From Neoceratodus forsteri (Eukaryota; Chordata; Ceratodontiformes; Ceratodontidae): a DNA stretch of 64,000 bases. Where the stretch lies: NCBI GenBank assembly GCA_016271365.2, contig CM028136.1, forward strand, positions 469,772,001 through 469,836,000. The letters are read 5' to 3'. Every line of letters starts with the position of its first letter. Position 1 is the stretch's first letter. The notes beneath the pieces were generated by a model. It did no database searches and had not been told where the DNA came from. It saw only the letters and a program-made list of their open reading frames with translations. The position numbers were made by a program, and so were the translations under genes. Positions 11,481 to 21,454 of the stretch are shown piece by piece.

Positions 11481-11906
11481 TACAAACACAGAATCATAGA
11501 ATTTGACAGCAGATAAGGACCGCTTGGCCCACCTAGTCTGCCCATTTTTCCTACCTACCGTAACACCTTAAACTCTACTTGATATCCAGCTTAGCCATCC
11601 CTTCCCTAATGACTAAGGCTCCCTTAAGTCTATTCCATGTGTTCTTGAATCCTGCTACAGTTTTGGTCCCTCTACCTCCACCGGAAGGTTATTTCAGGCA
11701 TCCACCACTCTTTCTGTGAAGAAGTACTTCCTTATGTTTCCCCTCAGTCTACCCCCTCCAGCTTCATAGCATGCCCCTTGTTCTTGAGCATCTTTTTTTC
11801 CTGAAAAAAGACTTCCCTCTTGTACCTTGTTTATACCCTTGAGATATTTTAAAGTCTCTATTGTATCTCCCCTTTTCCTCCTTTTCTCCGGGGTGTACAT
11901 ATTCAG
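11481..11906 (-). mobile_element. CR1 LINE 3' end, short fragment
   Basis: The 3' UTR at 11490-11550 gives, in reverse, the ATGGGCAGACTAGGTGGGCC tail typical of this CR1 family. The coding part at 11694-11906 encodes the RT C-terminus: LNMYTPEKRRKRGDTIET, LKYLKGINKVQEGSLF, GGGRLRGNIRKYFFTERVVDA. Only the last 70-80 codons are present, which is the usual severe 5' truncation of CR1 insertions. Confidence 0.85.
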
Positions 11907-12002
11907 ATGAGACATTAAACTGAGGTCCCATCTCCCTGGTCTAGTGGTAGTTCAGGTGGATGTTAAAGATCCCATGGCACTTCTTGAAAAGAGTAGGGGA
12001 AT
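11907..12002 (+). repeat. SINE-like repeat, left part
   Basis: Begins GATGAGACATTAAACTGAGG and runs through GATCCCATGGCAC to AAAAGAGTAGGGGA. This is a widespread vertebrate SINE/LINE-tail sequence that I recognise from general knowledge. Its natural continuation (TTTCCCCAGTGTCCTGGC) is found 6.4 kb away at 18411, so it was split by the Tx1-clade LINE. Confidence 0.7.
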
Positions 12003-12491
12003 TTTATTAAAGAAAAGAAAATAAACATTACATCATGTCAAAGCAAAAAAATCAGTGCATGTCCAAAATGTACATACAGTTCATATAAAATTCCTATACA
12101 TTCAAACTATAGCTATCAACTATTCTGTTCCTTGTTATCCCTTCAAGTTATCCAAAGAACAATCTTGTACCATTCACTGTTTAATTTTCCCATCATAGTC
12201 TTTTTAAAACAAACTCTTCAAATTCTTCCATAAGTGATTAACTTTTTCTGGAGCATATTTTTGTTTATCTCTTTCTTTCACTTTCAATAGTGCTTTCTCT
12301 ATTTGTGAAATCAAAACAGTATTTGTTAGTTGCAGCTGTTGTAATATGTACTGACATGTAGGCTGCCAGAGGTAATACTTTATGATTGCAAAGATAACAT
12401 GTAATGTACTGATATGGAAACTTCTCCAAATCCTTGAATAATCCCCTAATACAAGTGTATTGTAAGTGATTCTAGTTAAGAAAGGCCATTG

Positions 12492-12929
12492 TCATCTGGT
12501 CACCAAATCTGCCCAAATTTGGATAATGCTTGGGCAAGTTACATAAAAGTGGTGTATTGTTTCTTCAACATTAATGCATGGAGATCTGGGGCAATACCTT
12601 TTCTGAATAGCTTTGTACGTCAAATTTCCCCAGACCCCCAACTTGCCGTGGTTACCCAACCAGGCAATGCCCCAGGTGCTTTGGGGTATCCTATTTTCAT
12701 TCAGAGCAGCTAAAGCCCATGGTGTCTTAGAGGGTATACTTTCTGGAAACATTAATATGACTTTATGTACCTCATACACAATATGATTATATAGTTGTTT
12801 CCATCCTAATGTCTGTATTGTCTGTTTCTCTATTTTCCATTGACTCAATTTTTTAAGGGGTGCAACAGCATCATCTAGTATTTTATCATTTGTAAGTATC
12901 ATAGGTGCTTCCTGTTTCCACTCTGACAT
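12492..12929 (-). pseudogene. Tx1-clade ORF2, C-terminal cysteine domain
   Basis: Minus-strand segment encoding ALNENRIPQSTWG, GNLTYKAIQKRYCPRSPC and EETIHHFYVTCP. The C-x4-C ... H-x4-C arrangement is the carboxy-terminal knuckle found at the end of L1/Tx1 ORF2 proteins, thought to bind nucleic acid. The open frame is about 145 codons and flows from the RT region with frameshifts. Confidence 0.65.
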
Positions 12930-13039
12930 ATATGTTTGTAAAGAATGCTTTATCCATGCCTGCCAAATGTATTGTGGGGGGTTCTAGCCCCACATAATGT
13001 AATTTTTGATAAAGTAGGAATGGTAAAAGACTAGTGGGT

Positions 13040-14260
13040 TTATCATGTTTAATTCACCTTCTTTGTATGGTAAAAACAGTATGTAAAGTCTCTTTTAACT
13101 GGATTAAGACAGCTTCCTCGAAGTATCTGTAAGAAGTTACTAAATATTTTGGTTTCCAAATGTGTTGGTGGTGCATACACATAGCTCAGATTTGTGAAGA
13201 TGGGCAATAAAAAAAAGTTTATTATAAAAATGATTTTATTTTTCCCCAATTTCCAGCTCTTCCAGATCCTTACTTTGGCTTCACAAATTTCCAAATGTTT
13301 TTCCCAGTTTAAGTGTCTGAATCTCCCTTCCCAAACCATATACCTAGTATTTTTTGTGTGTTACAGGCAATTCTAACCCCTGCAATTTCAGTTATACCCT
13401 CTGGGCAATTTCCTATTGGAAAGCTCACACTTTTTTCCAGGTTTAACAATACATCTGATACTAAGGTAAAACCCTGAAATGTTTGTACTATTCATTCTCC
13501 AGATAAAGTGTCTTTTACAAATACACACACATCATCTGCATATGCTTGTATCTTTTCTGAGCCTACACTGATATGAGGAGCTATGCCTTTAATTAGGTTA
13601 TTCCATTTAATTTGTCTAATGATGGGATCTAGTTCAAAGGTGTACAGCAGGGACTTAAAGGACATCTTTGTTGCACCCCTTTTTTCAGGGCTACAATATA
13701 CCCTAAGTATCAATTAATGGAAGGCAAAAACCACCTCCTTGATATAATCCCTCAATCCAACCTACAATTTGTTTTGGTATTCCATATGTCAATAATACTT
13801 GCATAATATATTGATGTCCTACATGGTCAAATGCCTTAGATTGATCCAAAGCCATCACATAACCTGACACATCAATATTATTATCAAACAGTTCCCTTAA
13901 TAAATAAAGATTATGTTGTATATTTCTATGAGGAACAGCACACGTTTGGGCTGTGTCAGTAAGTGACTCTGTTACCTGTTGTAGCCTCTGACAAATTAAC
14001 TCAGACAGAACTGTATAATCAATATTAAGAATACTTATGTCTCCAATTGGAAATATTGTGTTTGTATCCTTTTTTGTATACGTATCTAATAATAGCTTTT
14101 CCAACGTCTGGATAATCCTTATGTTCTAAAATATAATGAAACACAGGGACCAATAAATTATTAAATTCTTTTGCAAATACTTTATGCAGTTCACTCGTTA
14201 GGCCATCTAGTCCCGGAGAGATTCCAGTCTTTAAAGACATGATCACCCCGTATACTTCTT
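13040..14260 (-). pseudogene. Tx1-clade ORF2, reverse transcriptase
   Basis: In order on the minus strand: KTGISPGLDGLTSELHK (14025-14246, the PGxDG block), VLSELICQRLQQV and GYVMALDQSKAFDHVGHQY (13703-14104, the DxxKAFD block), GIPKQIVGWIEGLYQG, then YADDVCVFVKDTL (13492-13713, the catalytic YxDD). The catalytic aspartates survive, but the frame is broken between blocks, near 13710 and 14040. Downstream thumb/connection sequence runs to about 13040 (KVRIWKSWKLGKNKIIF). Confidence 0.8.
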
Positions 14261-15340
14261 CTTGTGTGATGGGTTTCTCTAAAATAACCTGAGATTCTGC
14301 TTCAAATTGTGGTACTAGTGCAGTTAGAAAACTAAAAAGATTATCTTGTGTGGGAGTTTCATTAGTGAAAGTAGATCATAATGAATTTCGTACAACAGTT
14401 AGCATCTCTGTATCGGTTGTGACCAAAGTGCTAGTCTGTGTGTACTGGCCTGTCATAAGGGTGGCATCCACTCTTTGCACACAATGTATGGATTGGAGGC
14501 TGGCTGTTTAACTGTCTCAAATCTCATTTCAGCTTCAAAAGCCCTCGCATTATCATACTGGTAGGCAAACATTTGTTTTTAACTTCTGCAATTTGTGTTT
14601 TATATCTGCACTGATTCATAGGTGGAAAAGACATTAACCTATACAGTTGATTTTGAAATTCTAAGTACTTAAGATCATCTGAGTTAGACTTTTGGTGTCC
14701 CACTATTAGAAAGAATTGTTTCAGTATTTTTTAGTCTTGCCATCATTTCCATAAATCATATAAATACACATAGTTGAATGTCTAGCCTCTAAAAGTTGTT
14801 CTACCTGTTTTGTTTTATTCCATGTGCTTGAATGAAGAATTCAGTTTCCATCATTGTGACTGGAAAAACGGCCTAGGTGGCATGTTGCTAAATTAAAGCC
14901 ACCTAGTAAAATGTGATGGTAAGAGAATTCGGTAGGTTTTATTTCCATTTTAATAGGTATCAGAAATTTAGAAGTAAAAAAGCAATCAATTGTGTGGCAA
15001 ATGTATGCCTGTAATATGTGAACCCCGGGTCTTTTCTGATTAGTCTAAAGACATCCTGCAAGTTTTTCCCTATCAATATCTGTGTTAATGGATGTGTATT
15101 ACAATATTTTTTCCTAATAGTCTGACTGGAAGATTTGTAATCTAGACTACAATATAAATCCCTTCCCCATATTACATGTTTCCTGGTGTATAAATATGAT
15201 TTAATTGCTTCAAAAAACTCAATCCTGGTTGCCTTACTTTGAGGTGCATATGTGTTTATCAACCTGAAGAAGAAATTACTGTATTTACAGTCTAATAGTA
15301 GTGCCCTATCAGGTAATATACTGTATCTACCTCTGTAGTT
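14261..15340 (-). pseudogene. Tx1-clade ORF2, endonuclease and linker
   Basis: The piece at 14960-15262 encodes MINTYAPQSKATRIEFFEA and a diverged HVIWGRD block, equivalent to the VYAP and GGDFN motifs of the AP-type endonuclease. The 14261-14959 stretch is the less conserved linker, with many stops. The endonuclease N-terminus is not clearly visible upstream. Confidence 0.6.
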
Positions 15341-15905
15341 ATTGAGAAATGAGGCCCCTAAACAAAATCTCTATCCCATCTGCTACCTCTGTTCCAAAAG
15401 TACGAAAAGATGTCTCCCACACTCAGCTTCTCCCTAGCTGTTCAACATCAAAGAATTCAGTCTTGTTTCTTGTAAAAAAAAAATATATATATATATATAA
15501 TTTGATAATTGCTCAAGGTAGGACACAACTGAAATTCTCTTCTTGTAGTTTTTAAGACTACACACATTAAAAGAGGCTATGCATATGGTAGTCATTTAGT
15601 AATAAGTTAATTATTGGGGTCAGTCTTTATTCCTTTGTGGGCCTTTCATTTTTCTTTTGTTTTCCTTTTTTCCTTTTTAGTTACCTCTAAAGGCCACTTT
15701 TCTTCCTCATCCATCTCCGAGATTAACTTGAATCTAGTGGAAGCATCCAATTCCTGATCTGAACCCCCTCCATCTTTTTGCAATGGGGTACAGGCATTCT
15801 GTAGGGGTAGGGAAAATTGTGCTGATAGTTGTTTGGGAGCTGCTCTTGTGAGTCTATGACCAGCCTGTGTAGTTTTTCTAAGGGGGTCATTTCCTGTTGT
15901 TCTCT
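15341..15905. other. ORF1/ORF2 junction region of the Tx1-clade LINE
   Basis: No clear coding match. It contains a short (TA)n run at 15483-15500 and a T-rich stretch at 15640-15680, and should hold the ORF2 start and ORF1 end of the minus-strand LINE. Confidence 0.4.
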
Positions 15906-15910
15906 ATCAG

Positions 15911-16938
15911 CTAATACCAGGATACCCCAATCATATTGTCCATCAGGTTCATGTCGTGGATTGTCTTCACTCTGTTCCCCGGGGGGGGGTTAGTAGTTGG
16001 GGTGTTTTGTTCTCCCTCCTCTCTAGTAACAGATTCTGACAGTCTTCCTTCTTCTTGTGTGACTGTGTGGGTCCCCTGCTCGGGGGTTGTGTCTGTTGGG
16101 GTGGGGTCAGGGGTAGATGTAGGGCCCCTTTTTTTCTCCTGAGCATGTTGCACAAGATTATCCTGATCCCAACCTTCATTCCTATTATGTCTAGCCCATG
16201 GGCACTGATGAAAGGCATGGCCTTTGTCATCTTTCTGTTGCACTGAAAAATATTCTCACATAGTTCACTAGAATGTCCAAACCCCCCACATAATGCACAT
16301 TTAAGCATACGGCATGTGCTATTTAGTTGAGTTTTAGCTCCACACTTGTAGCATGCTGTTGGATGCCTAGCATAGAAGTAAATGCCTCCATCTTTTCCAG
16401 AGAAGAAGCTATTATACAGGTGGATAACTTCAGAATACCTGAAATAATTTAACTTTGAATTTCCACCCTGCTGTTCACAGCCCATCTGAATCAATAATTG
16501 CCTCAGGGGGTCCCAAAATGTCTCACCTATTCTGTAACAAATGATAAATATTGCTCACATTTACCCCTTCATTTCTGAACATAACAGTAGCCATTTTTAT
16601 CTGAGGCTTAGTCAGGGAGATTGCATAAAATGGGTTCCATAATGGCATTTGTTTCAGAGTGTCAAATTTTCACCAAAATCTTTCCAGCCCAACATTAGTT
16701 TAAAAAATACATCAAATGTATCCTCACTGGATACATGGATTAATGCAAAAGTATCAGTTGGTACAAATTGCAAAGATTATTTTAATAAATGCCAGGCTAC
16801 ATATACCCTATCAGGGTGTTCTTCTAGGCCTCTTCTATAATCTGATTGCATTTTTCTGGGGAGCCTGTTCTAACTTATCTTTAAATAAGCCTGAAAGGGT
16901 ACCCCACCCCGTACTCCAAAAAGTACCTCTCGTATTCT
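15911..16938 (-). pseudogene. Tx1-clade ORF1, CCHC zinc-knuckle part
   Basis: The minus-strand translation gives FALIHVSSEDTFDVFF near 16700, then a domain ending in two to three zinc knuckles at 16247-16380: CYKCGAKTQLNSTCRMLKC and CALCGGFGHSSELC. This is the ORF1 (gag-like, RNA-binding) protein of Tx1-group LINEs, related in sequence to the fold in ZCCHC3-like proteins. After the knuckles the frame is proline- and threonine-rich and uninformative (15911-16240). Stops interrupt the segment at 16490-16900. Confidence 0.75.
16923..16938. repeat. target-site duplication, left copy
   Basis: GTACCTCTCGTATTCT here and GTACCTCTTGTATTCT at 17529-17544 agree at 15 of 16 positions and bracket the 16939-17528 insert. 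Confidence 0.8.
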
Positions 16939-17528
16939 TTTTTTTTTTATTTTTCTGTTTTTGTCACCATCGGCCGCCTTTTCCTTTGGACCTTCCTGAA
17001 CACCACTACCTCAGTCCTCTTCCCCATGATACCCACTGACTTACCCCTCCAGGGTGGGGCCAATGCCCATTTCTGCCCATCTCTGATGGGAAAGGTGCTG
17101 GTGGCAACCAGCATTGTCTCCTTGCTTCCACTCCAGGGCAGAGCTTGAGGCTCAGATGGCACATCAGAACTGTGTCTAATCAATGGGAAATTGGAGCTAT
17201 AGAGGCTGTGGTGCCAGGTGTGCATCATTCGTGGTGGCTGACATGATTTTCTTAGATTGCCCCAAGGGTGGGTACATGCAATTATGTTCTGCGTCTACCC
17301 TGCCCTTCTTAGATTTGGTGCTGGCACTTGCAATTCCCCCTGGCCTCTGCCAGGAGTCATACATGCACTGGACACTCACCCGATCCTCCCCCCAGAGAAG
17401 GAGAGCAGCCCTGAGAGTGTACGATACTTCTCCCCCCAGCCGGCTCTCCAGCTCCCCAGGTCCGTTCCTGAACAAGGGTAGCCGGCATCACAAGCAGAAA
17501 TCCAACCACTGTGCTGGTGAACCAGCAT
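16939..17528 (-). mobile_element. retroposed insert of unknown origin (poly(A) tailed)
   Basis: Flanked by 15/16-matching target duplications. The left edge is a T-rich tract, i.e. a poly(A) tail when read on the minus strand, preceded there by AAATAAAA. That makes it a retroposed copy (processed pseudogene or SINE) mobilised by an L1/Tx1-like machinery. Minus-strand frames are longer than expected by chance (17197-17475 and 16947-17228). The second ends in a basic stretch, MGKRTEVVVFRKVQRKRRP, just before the tail. I cannot identify the source transcript. It interrupts the Tx1-clade ORF1. Confidence 0.7.
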
Positions 17529-17544
17529 GTACCTCTTGTATTCT
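17529..17544. repeat. target-site duplication, right copy
   Basis: The right-hand partner of 16923-16938. The Tx1-clade ORF1 reading resumes to the right of it. Confidence 0.8.
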
Positions 17545-18410
17545 GACTTGTATTGCCAATGTCAGTGTCATTTGAAACTCTCCATAAACACATTCCTGAA
17601 TTATCATGTCTATCAGTTGTAAGTCTGTCAGCCAAAGTGCTAGGTATTTCATTGTCGATTGGTAGTCTAATGTTATTTTGTGATGCTGATCATTGTGAGG
17701 CCCCAGACAATCTAGTTTGTTGTGGTACCTGTGTTTGATCCTGTTGTGCATTTTCAGAGCTCCATGTTTGTGTTTCCAAGTGTTCTGCATGTGTGTTTGT
17801 TGCTGGCTTGGTTGCTGGTGCAACCTTCAGTAAATTAGTTGATTCATCACACATTGGGTCCGGGATACAATGCCCCATTCCATTCTGAGTCCATCCTGCA
17901 TTCCACAATGCTTTGTCCACTCACCAAGGTTCAGCCTGCTGCTTGCTGTTGTTTTGAGGCAAAATAAACTGCTGCTGGATTTGTTGAGTGACAGAAATGG
18001 GATCATGTTTCACTGGCCTTCCTGTGCATTCTCCTGTCAGTTGTTTGTCTCTAAAAGACATCTCTTATACTCGCTCTACCTCAGCCAAGGAGGGGTGTCT
18101 ATTTAGTACCTCCGCATCCACTTTCTCTGGTATTGTAGTAGCTAGAAGATCCTTTACTTGCTCTTATTCTGTATTTAGACCTGGTAAGTTAGTATTCACT
18201 GTCATGTTCTTCTCCTGTAATTCCACTGTCTCGGTGGCTTGTTGCTCACTATTCACAAATAGTAAGTTTCCATTCATTTCTTTGTCCTCTGGCTGTATCT
18301 TGGCTGGGTGTGATGACTCCACCACAGCCTCCATGTCCATCATCTCTACACAAGGATCTTCCATCTTGGATGGGGAGCCAACAGTGCTCCTTGCTAAGAT
18401 TAGGGACATT
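17545..18410 (-). pseudogene. Tx1-clade ORF1, N-terminal part
   Basis: Minus-strand open frames at 17488-17823, 17690-17920 and 18164-18409 are low-complexity, with many Gln, His, Thr and Glu. Such unstructured leaders precede the zinc knuckles in Tx1-group ORF1 proteins. No domain can be named in it. The assignment rests on position and orientation, between the ORF1 knuckle part and the 5' flank. Confidence 0.45.
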
Positions 18411-18588
18411 TCCCCAGTGTCCTGGCTAAATTGCCCCCATTCACTAAAAATATCTCTAACAGCTTAATCTGGTTCAATGTCAGTTGGCATCCATCGGTAT
18501 CCCCTTCCCCTTGGAAGAGGCTGAAGATAGGCAGCATTATCTAGTCCTCCTTTCCTGGTCAACAAAAACTAAAAAAAAAAAAAAAACA
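18411..18588 (+). repeat. SINE-like repeat, right part with poly(A)
   Basis: Continues the repeat broken at 12002: TTTCCCCAGTGTCCTGGCT, then CCCATTCACTAAAAATATC, and ending in an 18-bp A run. The order and spacing follow the known vertebrate repeat, so the two halves were contiguous before the LINE inserted. Confidence 0.65.
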
Positions 18589-18589
18589 T

Positions 18590-19790
18590 ATAATGAGGTC
18601 CTTTAGTCTCTCCTCATGGGGTGTCTTGTGCAGACCCTGCACAATTTTAGTTGCCCTCCTCTGGACTACCTCTACTCTGTCTATGTGCTTCTTCTGAAGG
18701 TGTGGTTTCCAGTCAGAACTGGACACAGCACTCTAAGTGAGATCTCACCAATGATTTATACAATGGTATCAACACCTCCCTCTTTCTGATGGTGACACCC
18801 CTCCTTGTGTACCATTGCATACCTCTAGCTCTCCCTACAGCATTGTCACACTGTTTGGTCACCTTTAGGTAAGGTAATTAGATATGATTACCCCCAGGCC
18901 TCTTTCCTGTTTAGTGGTCATCAGTACCACTCCCCCATCTTGTACTCTGTTTCTGTGTATCTATGCCCCAAGTGCATGATTTTTGCACTTCTTCACATTG
19001 AAACTTAGTTGCCACACTCTTGACCACTCCTCAAAATTTCTTAGATCCCTGTTCATTTTTACACCCCTCAGGAGTGTCTACCGTTTTGCAGATTTTAGTG
19101 TCATCTTCAAAAAGGCATACCTTACCTTCTAACCCCTCTGCAATATTAATAATAAAGACATTAAAGAGGACTGGTTCCAGTACTGATCATTGTGCAACCC
19201 ACTGATCACCATCACTCTCCCTTCCTTGGAGTAAACTCTGTTTACCACCACCCTCTGATGCTTAACCCCCAACCAATTTCTTACTCAGTTTACCACTTTT
19301 TGCCTCACTCCCAGGCTGCCCAGTTTGTTTACTAGTCCCCTATATGGAACTGTGTCGAAGGCCTTACTGAAATTTAGGCATGCCACATCCACTGCTGCAT
19401 CCTGATTGTCTTCCCTGGTCATGCAGTCAAAGAAATCTATCAGATTTGCTTGACATGACCTCCCCCCAGTGAATCCTTGCCATTTTGAGTCCTGTAAGCC
19501 ACTGGTTTCAAGATATTCCACAATCCTTTCTTTCAGCAGTGATTCCATTAATTTCCCCACCACTGAAATCAAGCTGATAGGCTGGCAATTGCCAGCTTCC
19601 TCCCTGCTACCACTTTTGTGAAGTGGGGCTACATCTGCTCTCCTCCAGTCTTCCGGGACCACTCCCATCTCCAGTGAATGGTTGAACAGGACTATCAGAG
19701 GTGCAACCAGCACCTCTCTGAGTTCCTTCAATATCCTTGGATGTATGTCATCTGGCACCATTGCTTGTTGAATCTCTGATGTCAGTGTGA
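18590..19790 (-). mobile_element. CR1 LINE RT fragment
   Basis: Minus strand. RT palm and fingers at 19285-19761 carry DDIHPRILKELREVL, DWRRADVAPLHKSGSREEAG, SLISVVGKLMESLLKER and NFSKAFDTVPYRGLVNKLG. Later RT (YICNITL... and ERGLGVIISN-type blocks) can be followed with frameshifts to about 18600. It is truncated at both ends: the endonuclease is absent and so is the 3' UTR. It starts immediately after the SINE poly(A). Confidence 0.8.
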
Positions 19791-20570
19791 CGTTACTGAT
19801 GACGTGTCATGGGGCTTGCAGCTGAAGTGTCTTGAGGACTTGATAGACACAAAAAAAAGTTAGTTAGGTTTGTAACTCTGAACAGTTAACATCTAAGCTT
19901 TGAGTCTGCCCAGATTCACCAAGGTGTCCTGTGTGGTAAGCTCTTTGTACTTTAGGAAATTTAGGAACTGTAGTAAGACTTCTCTGTGTTTTTTTTAACT
20001 GTTCAAAACATTTAATTTTTATCTCAGTAGAAGTGATGTTCCCATGGTCTTATTATAGTATCCAATATTTAATGTGTAAATATCATGAAGTATTAATATA
20101 TTATTTTTTATATACTTCATGCTTCTGTGACCAAGTCCATTGAGGCACAGATAATAGAGTTATAGCTGTCAAGAACTGTGTTTTTGTCTGAAGAGAAGAC
20201 TACAGTTACCATATTTTGTTTCTAAAATTAGGTGTTCTCAGCTGTGACAGAGTGGCTAGGTCATTTGACATTTAGTAAGGATCACTGTACTACAGTATGT
20301 GGGCAGTGGCTCTGGTGGTATGTTGATAAACAGATACATGAGGGTGTGTCTATGCTGAGTGGTGGGAACTGAAAGTACCTCTGCAAGTGTCTGAAGGGTT
20401 TGAGAAAGCTGGAAACAGAGTGCAGGCTGAGTCTGGGAGAGACCAGTCTGTCACTACATATATAATTTGTATAGATTTGTGTTTCTCAGATAGTATCCTA
20501 CCAGGTCGGATACCATTGGCTAATATCATTTTGGTTGGATATCAGATAGCCTCGGATGGCATAGACATCT
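19791..20570. other. unassigned sequence
   Basis: No coding match and no clear repeat structure. AT-rich between 20040 and 20120. The ORF at 20387-20572 (61 codons) is not above chance. Confidence 0.3.
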
Positions 20571-20850
20571 GACCAAGGATCCAACCTCCTAGGATCTACT
20601 GTAAGTATCTGAGGTATCCGTGGATCTGACCTGGATCTGATGGATCAAACCATCGGATCCAACTTTCCAAGGTTGGATCCAATGGATCAACCACTTTGGA
20701 TCCAACTATCTGAGATTGGATCTGATGGATCTGCCCACCAGATCAAACTATCCAAGGCTGGATCCAATGGATCCAACCTCAGATCCATTGGCTGGATCCT
20801 AGGTCAGATACCAGCACTATCCAATGGAGGATAGTCAGATCCTCAAACGC
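20571..20850. repeat. GGATCC-rich degenerate array
   Basis: Within about 280 bp the words GGATCC, GGATCT and GGATCA occur about 15-20 times, in the form TGGATC(C/T/A) spaced roughly 12-25 bp and joined by AATGG or TGATGG. Because GGATCC is self-complementary, the array is rich in short palindromes. No fixed unit length was seen. Confidence 0.75.
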
Positions 20851-20894
20851 ATTATCCAGCAACACTAATATAGACAGACAGATATATATTAATT

Positions 20895-21319
20895 GCAAAA
20901 AACATTGTTAATCCACTAGTTAGGGTTAAAGCAACAAATGTATGGAAATGTTTTAGGGTTCACAACCCTAATGCCCCACTCTCACCCTGCCAGCAACGAC
21001 AGGAAAAAACATTACCATTTGACCTTTCCTGCATCTTCACAGATCGCGCATGGGGTGTGTCTTGGGGTTGTCAACCCTAACGCTCATCCCATTCCAATAA
21101 TAAATAAGCTGAGATATGTATAATACATGAGAATGGGGTGAATGTTAAGGTTGACAACCACAAGGTACACACCAGCCCTAATTTGCAAAGATGCAGAAGA
21201 GGTCAAATATTAATTTTGTTTCCTGTTGGGGATGGGGTGTTAGGGTTGGGAACACTAACACCACTTTTCCCTGCATTTGTCACTTTAACCCTAACTAGTA
21301 CATTAACAATGTTTTTTTC
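20895..21319. mobile_element. fold-back element with 33-bp loop
   Basis: The left arm (20895-21095) begins TGCAAAAAACATTGTTAAT and holds TAGTTAGGGTTAAAG. The right arm (21129-21319), read in reverse, begins TGAAAAAAACATTGTTAAT and holds TAGTTAGGGTTAAAG. The arms align along their whole ~195 bp, leaving a ~33-bp AT-rich loop. This is a MITE-like inverted-repeat element with no coding capacity. No convincing target duplication was seen. Confidence 0.85.
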
Positions 21320-21454
21320 AGTGAATTTCCTTATTTTTTGAGATAGTATAATCGTATTCTCATTTGGTTATGGGAGTAAAGGACCCTCTGGGCCCTGCAT
21401 TTCCATCACTCCATAGATGCATACATTTATGTTTCTGTAGAAGAGTAGCTATTT

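Larger units (their letters stand above)
12003..18410 (-). mobile_element. Tx1-clade LINE, near full length, inactive
   Basis: A minus-strand two-ORF LINE of about 5.8 kb, or 6.4 kb including a nested insert. The 5' half encodes a gag-like ORF1 with CCHC knuckles and the 3' half encodes an endonuclease-RT ORF2 with a C-terminal cysteine motif. This layout is that of the Tx1 group within the L1 superfamily, known mainly from frogs and fishes; several members are site-specific. It replaces nothing: the two flanks are consecutive parts of one SINE-like repeat. A degenerate target duplication is visible (AAGAGTAGGGGA on the left, AAGATTAGGGAC on the right). Many stops and frameshifts. Confidence 0.75.

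Noticed and set aside
16247..16494. Host CCHC zinc-finger gene (ZCCHC3-like)
   Set aside because: The knuckles sit in the right place and orientation for the ORF1 of the adjoining Tx1-clade LINE, with stops around them.
20930..21300. Interstitial telomere repeat
   Set aside because: TTAGGGTTA words occur only singly and symmetrically in the two arms of a fold-back, with no (TTAGGG)n run.
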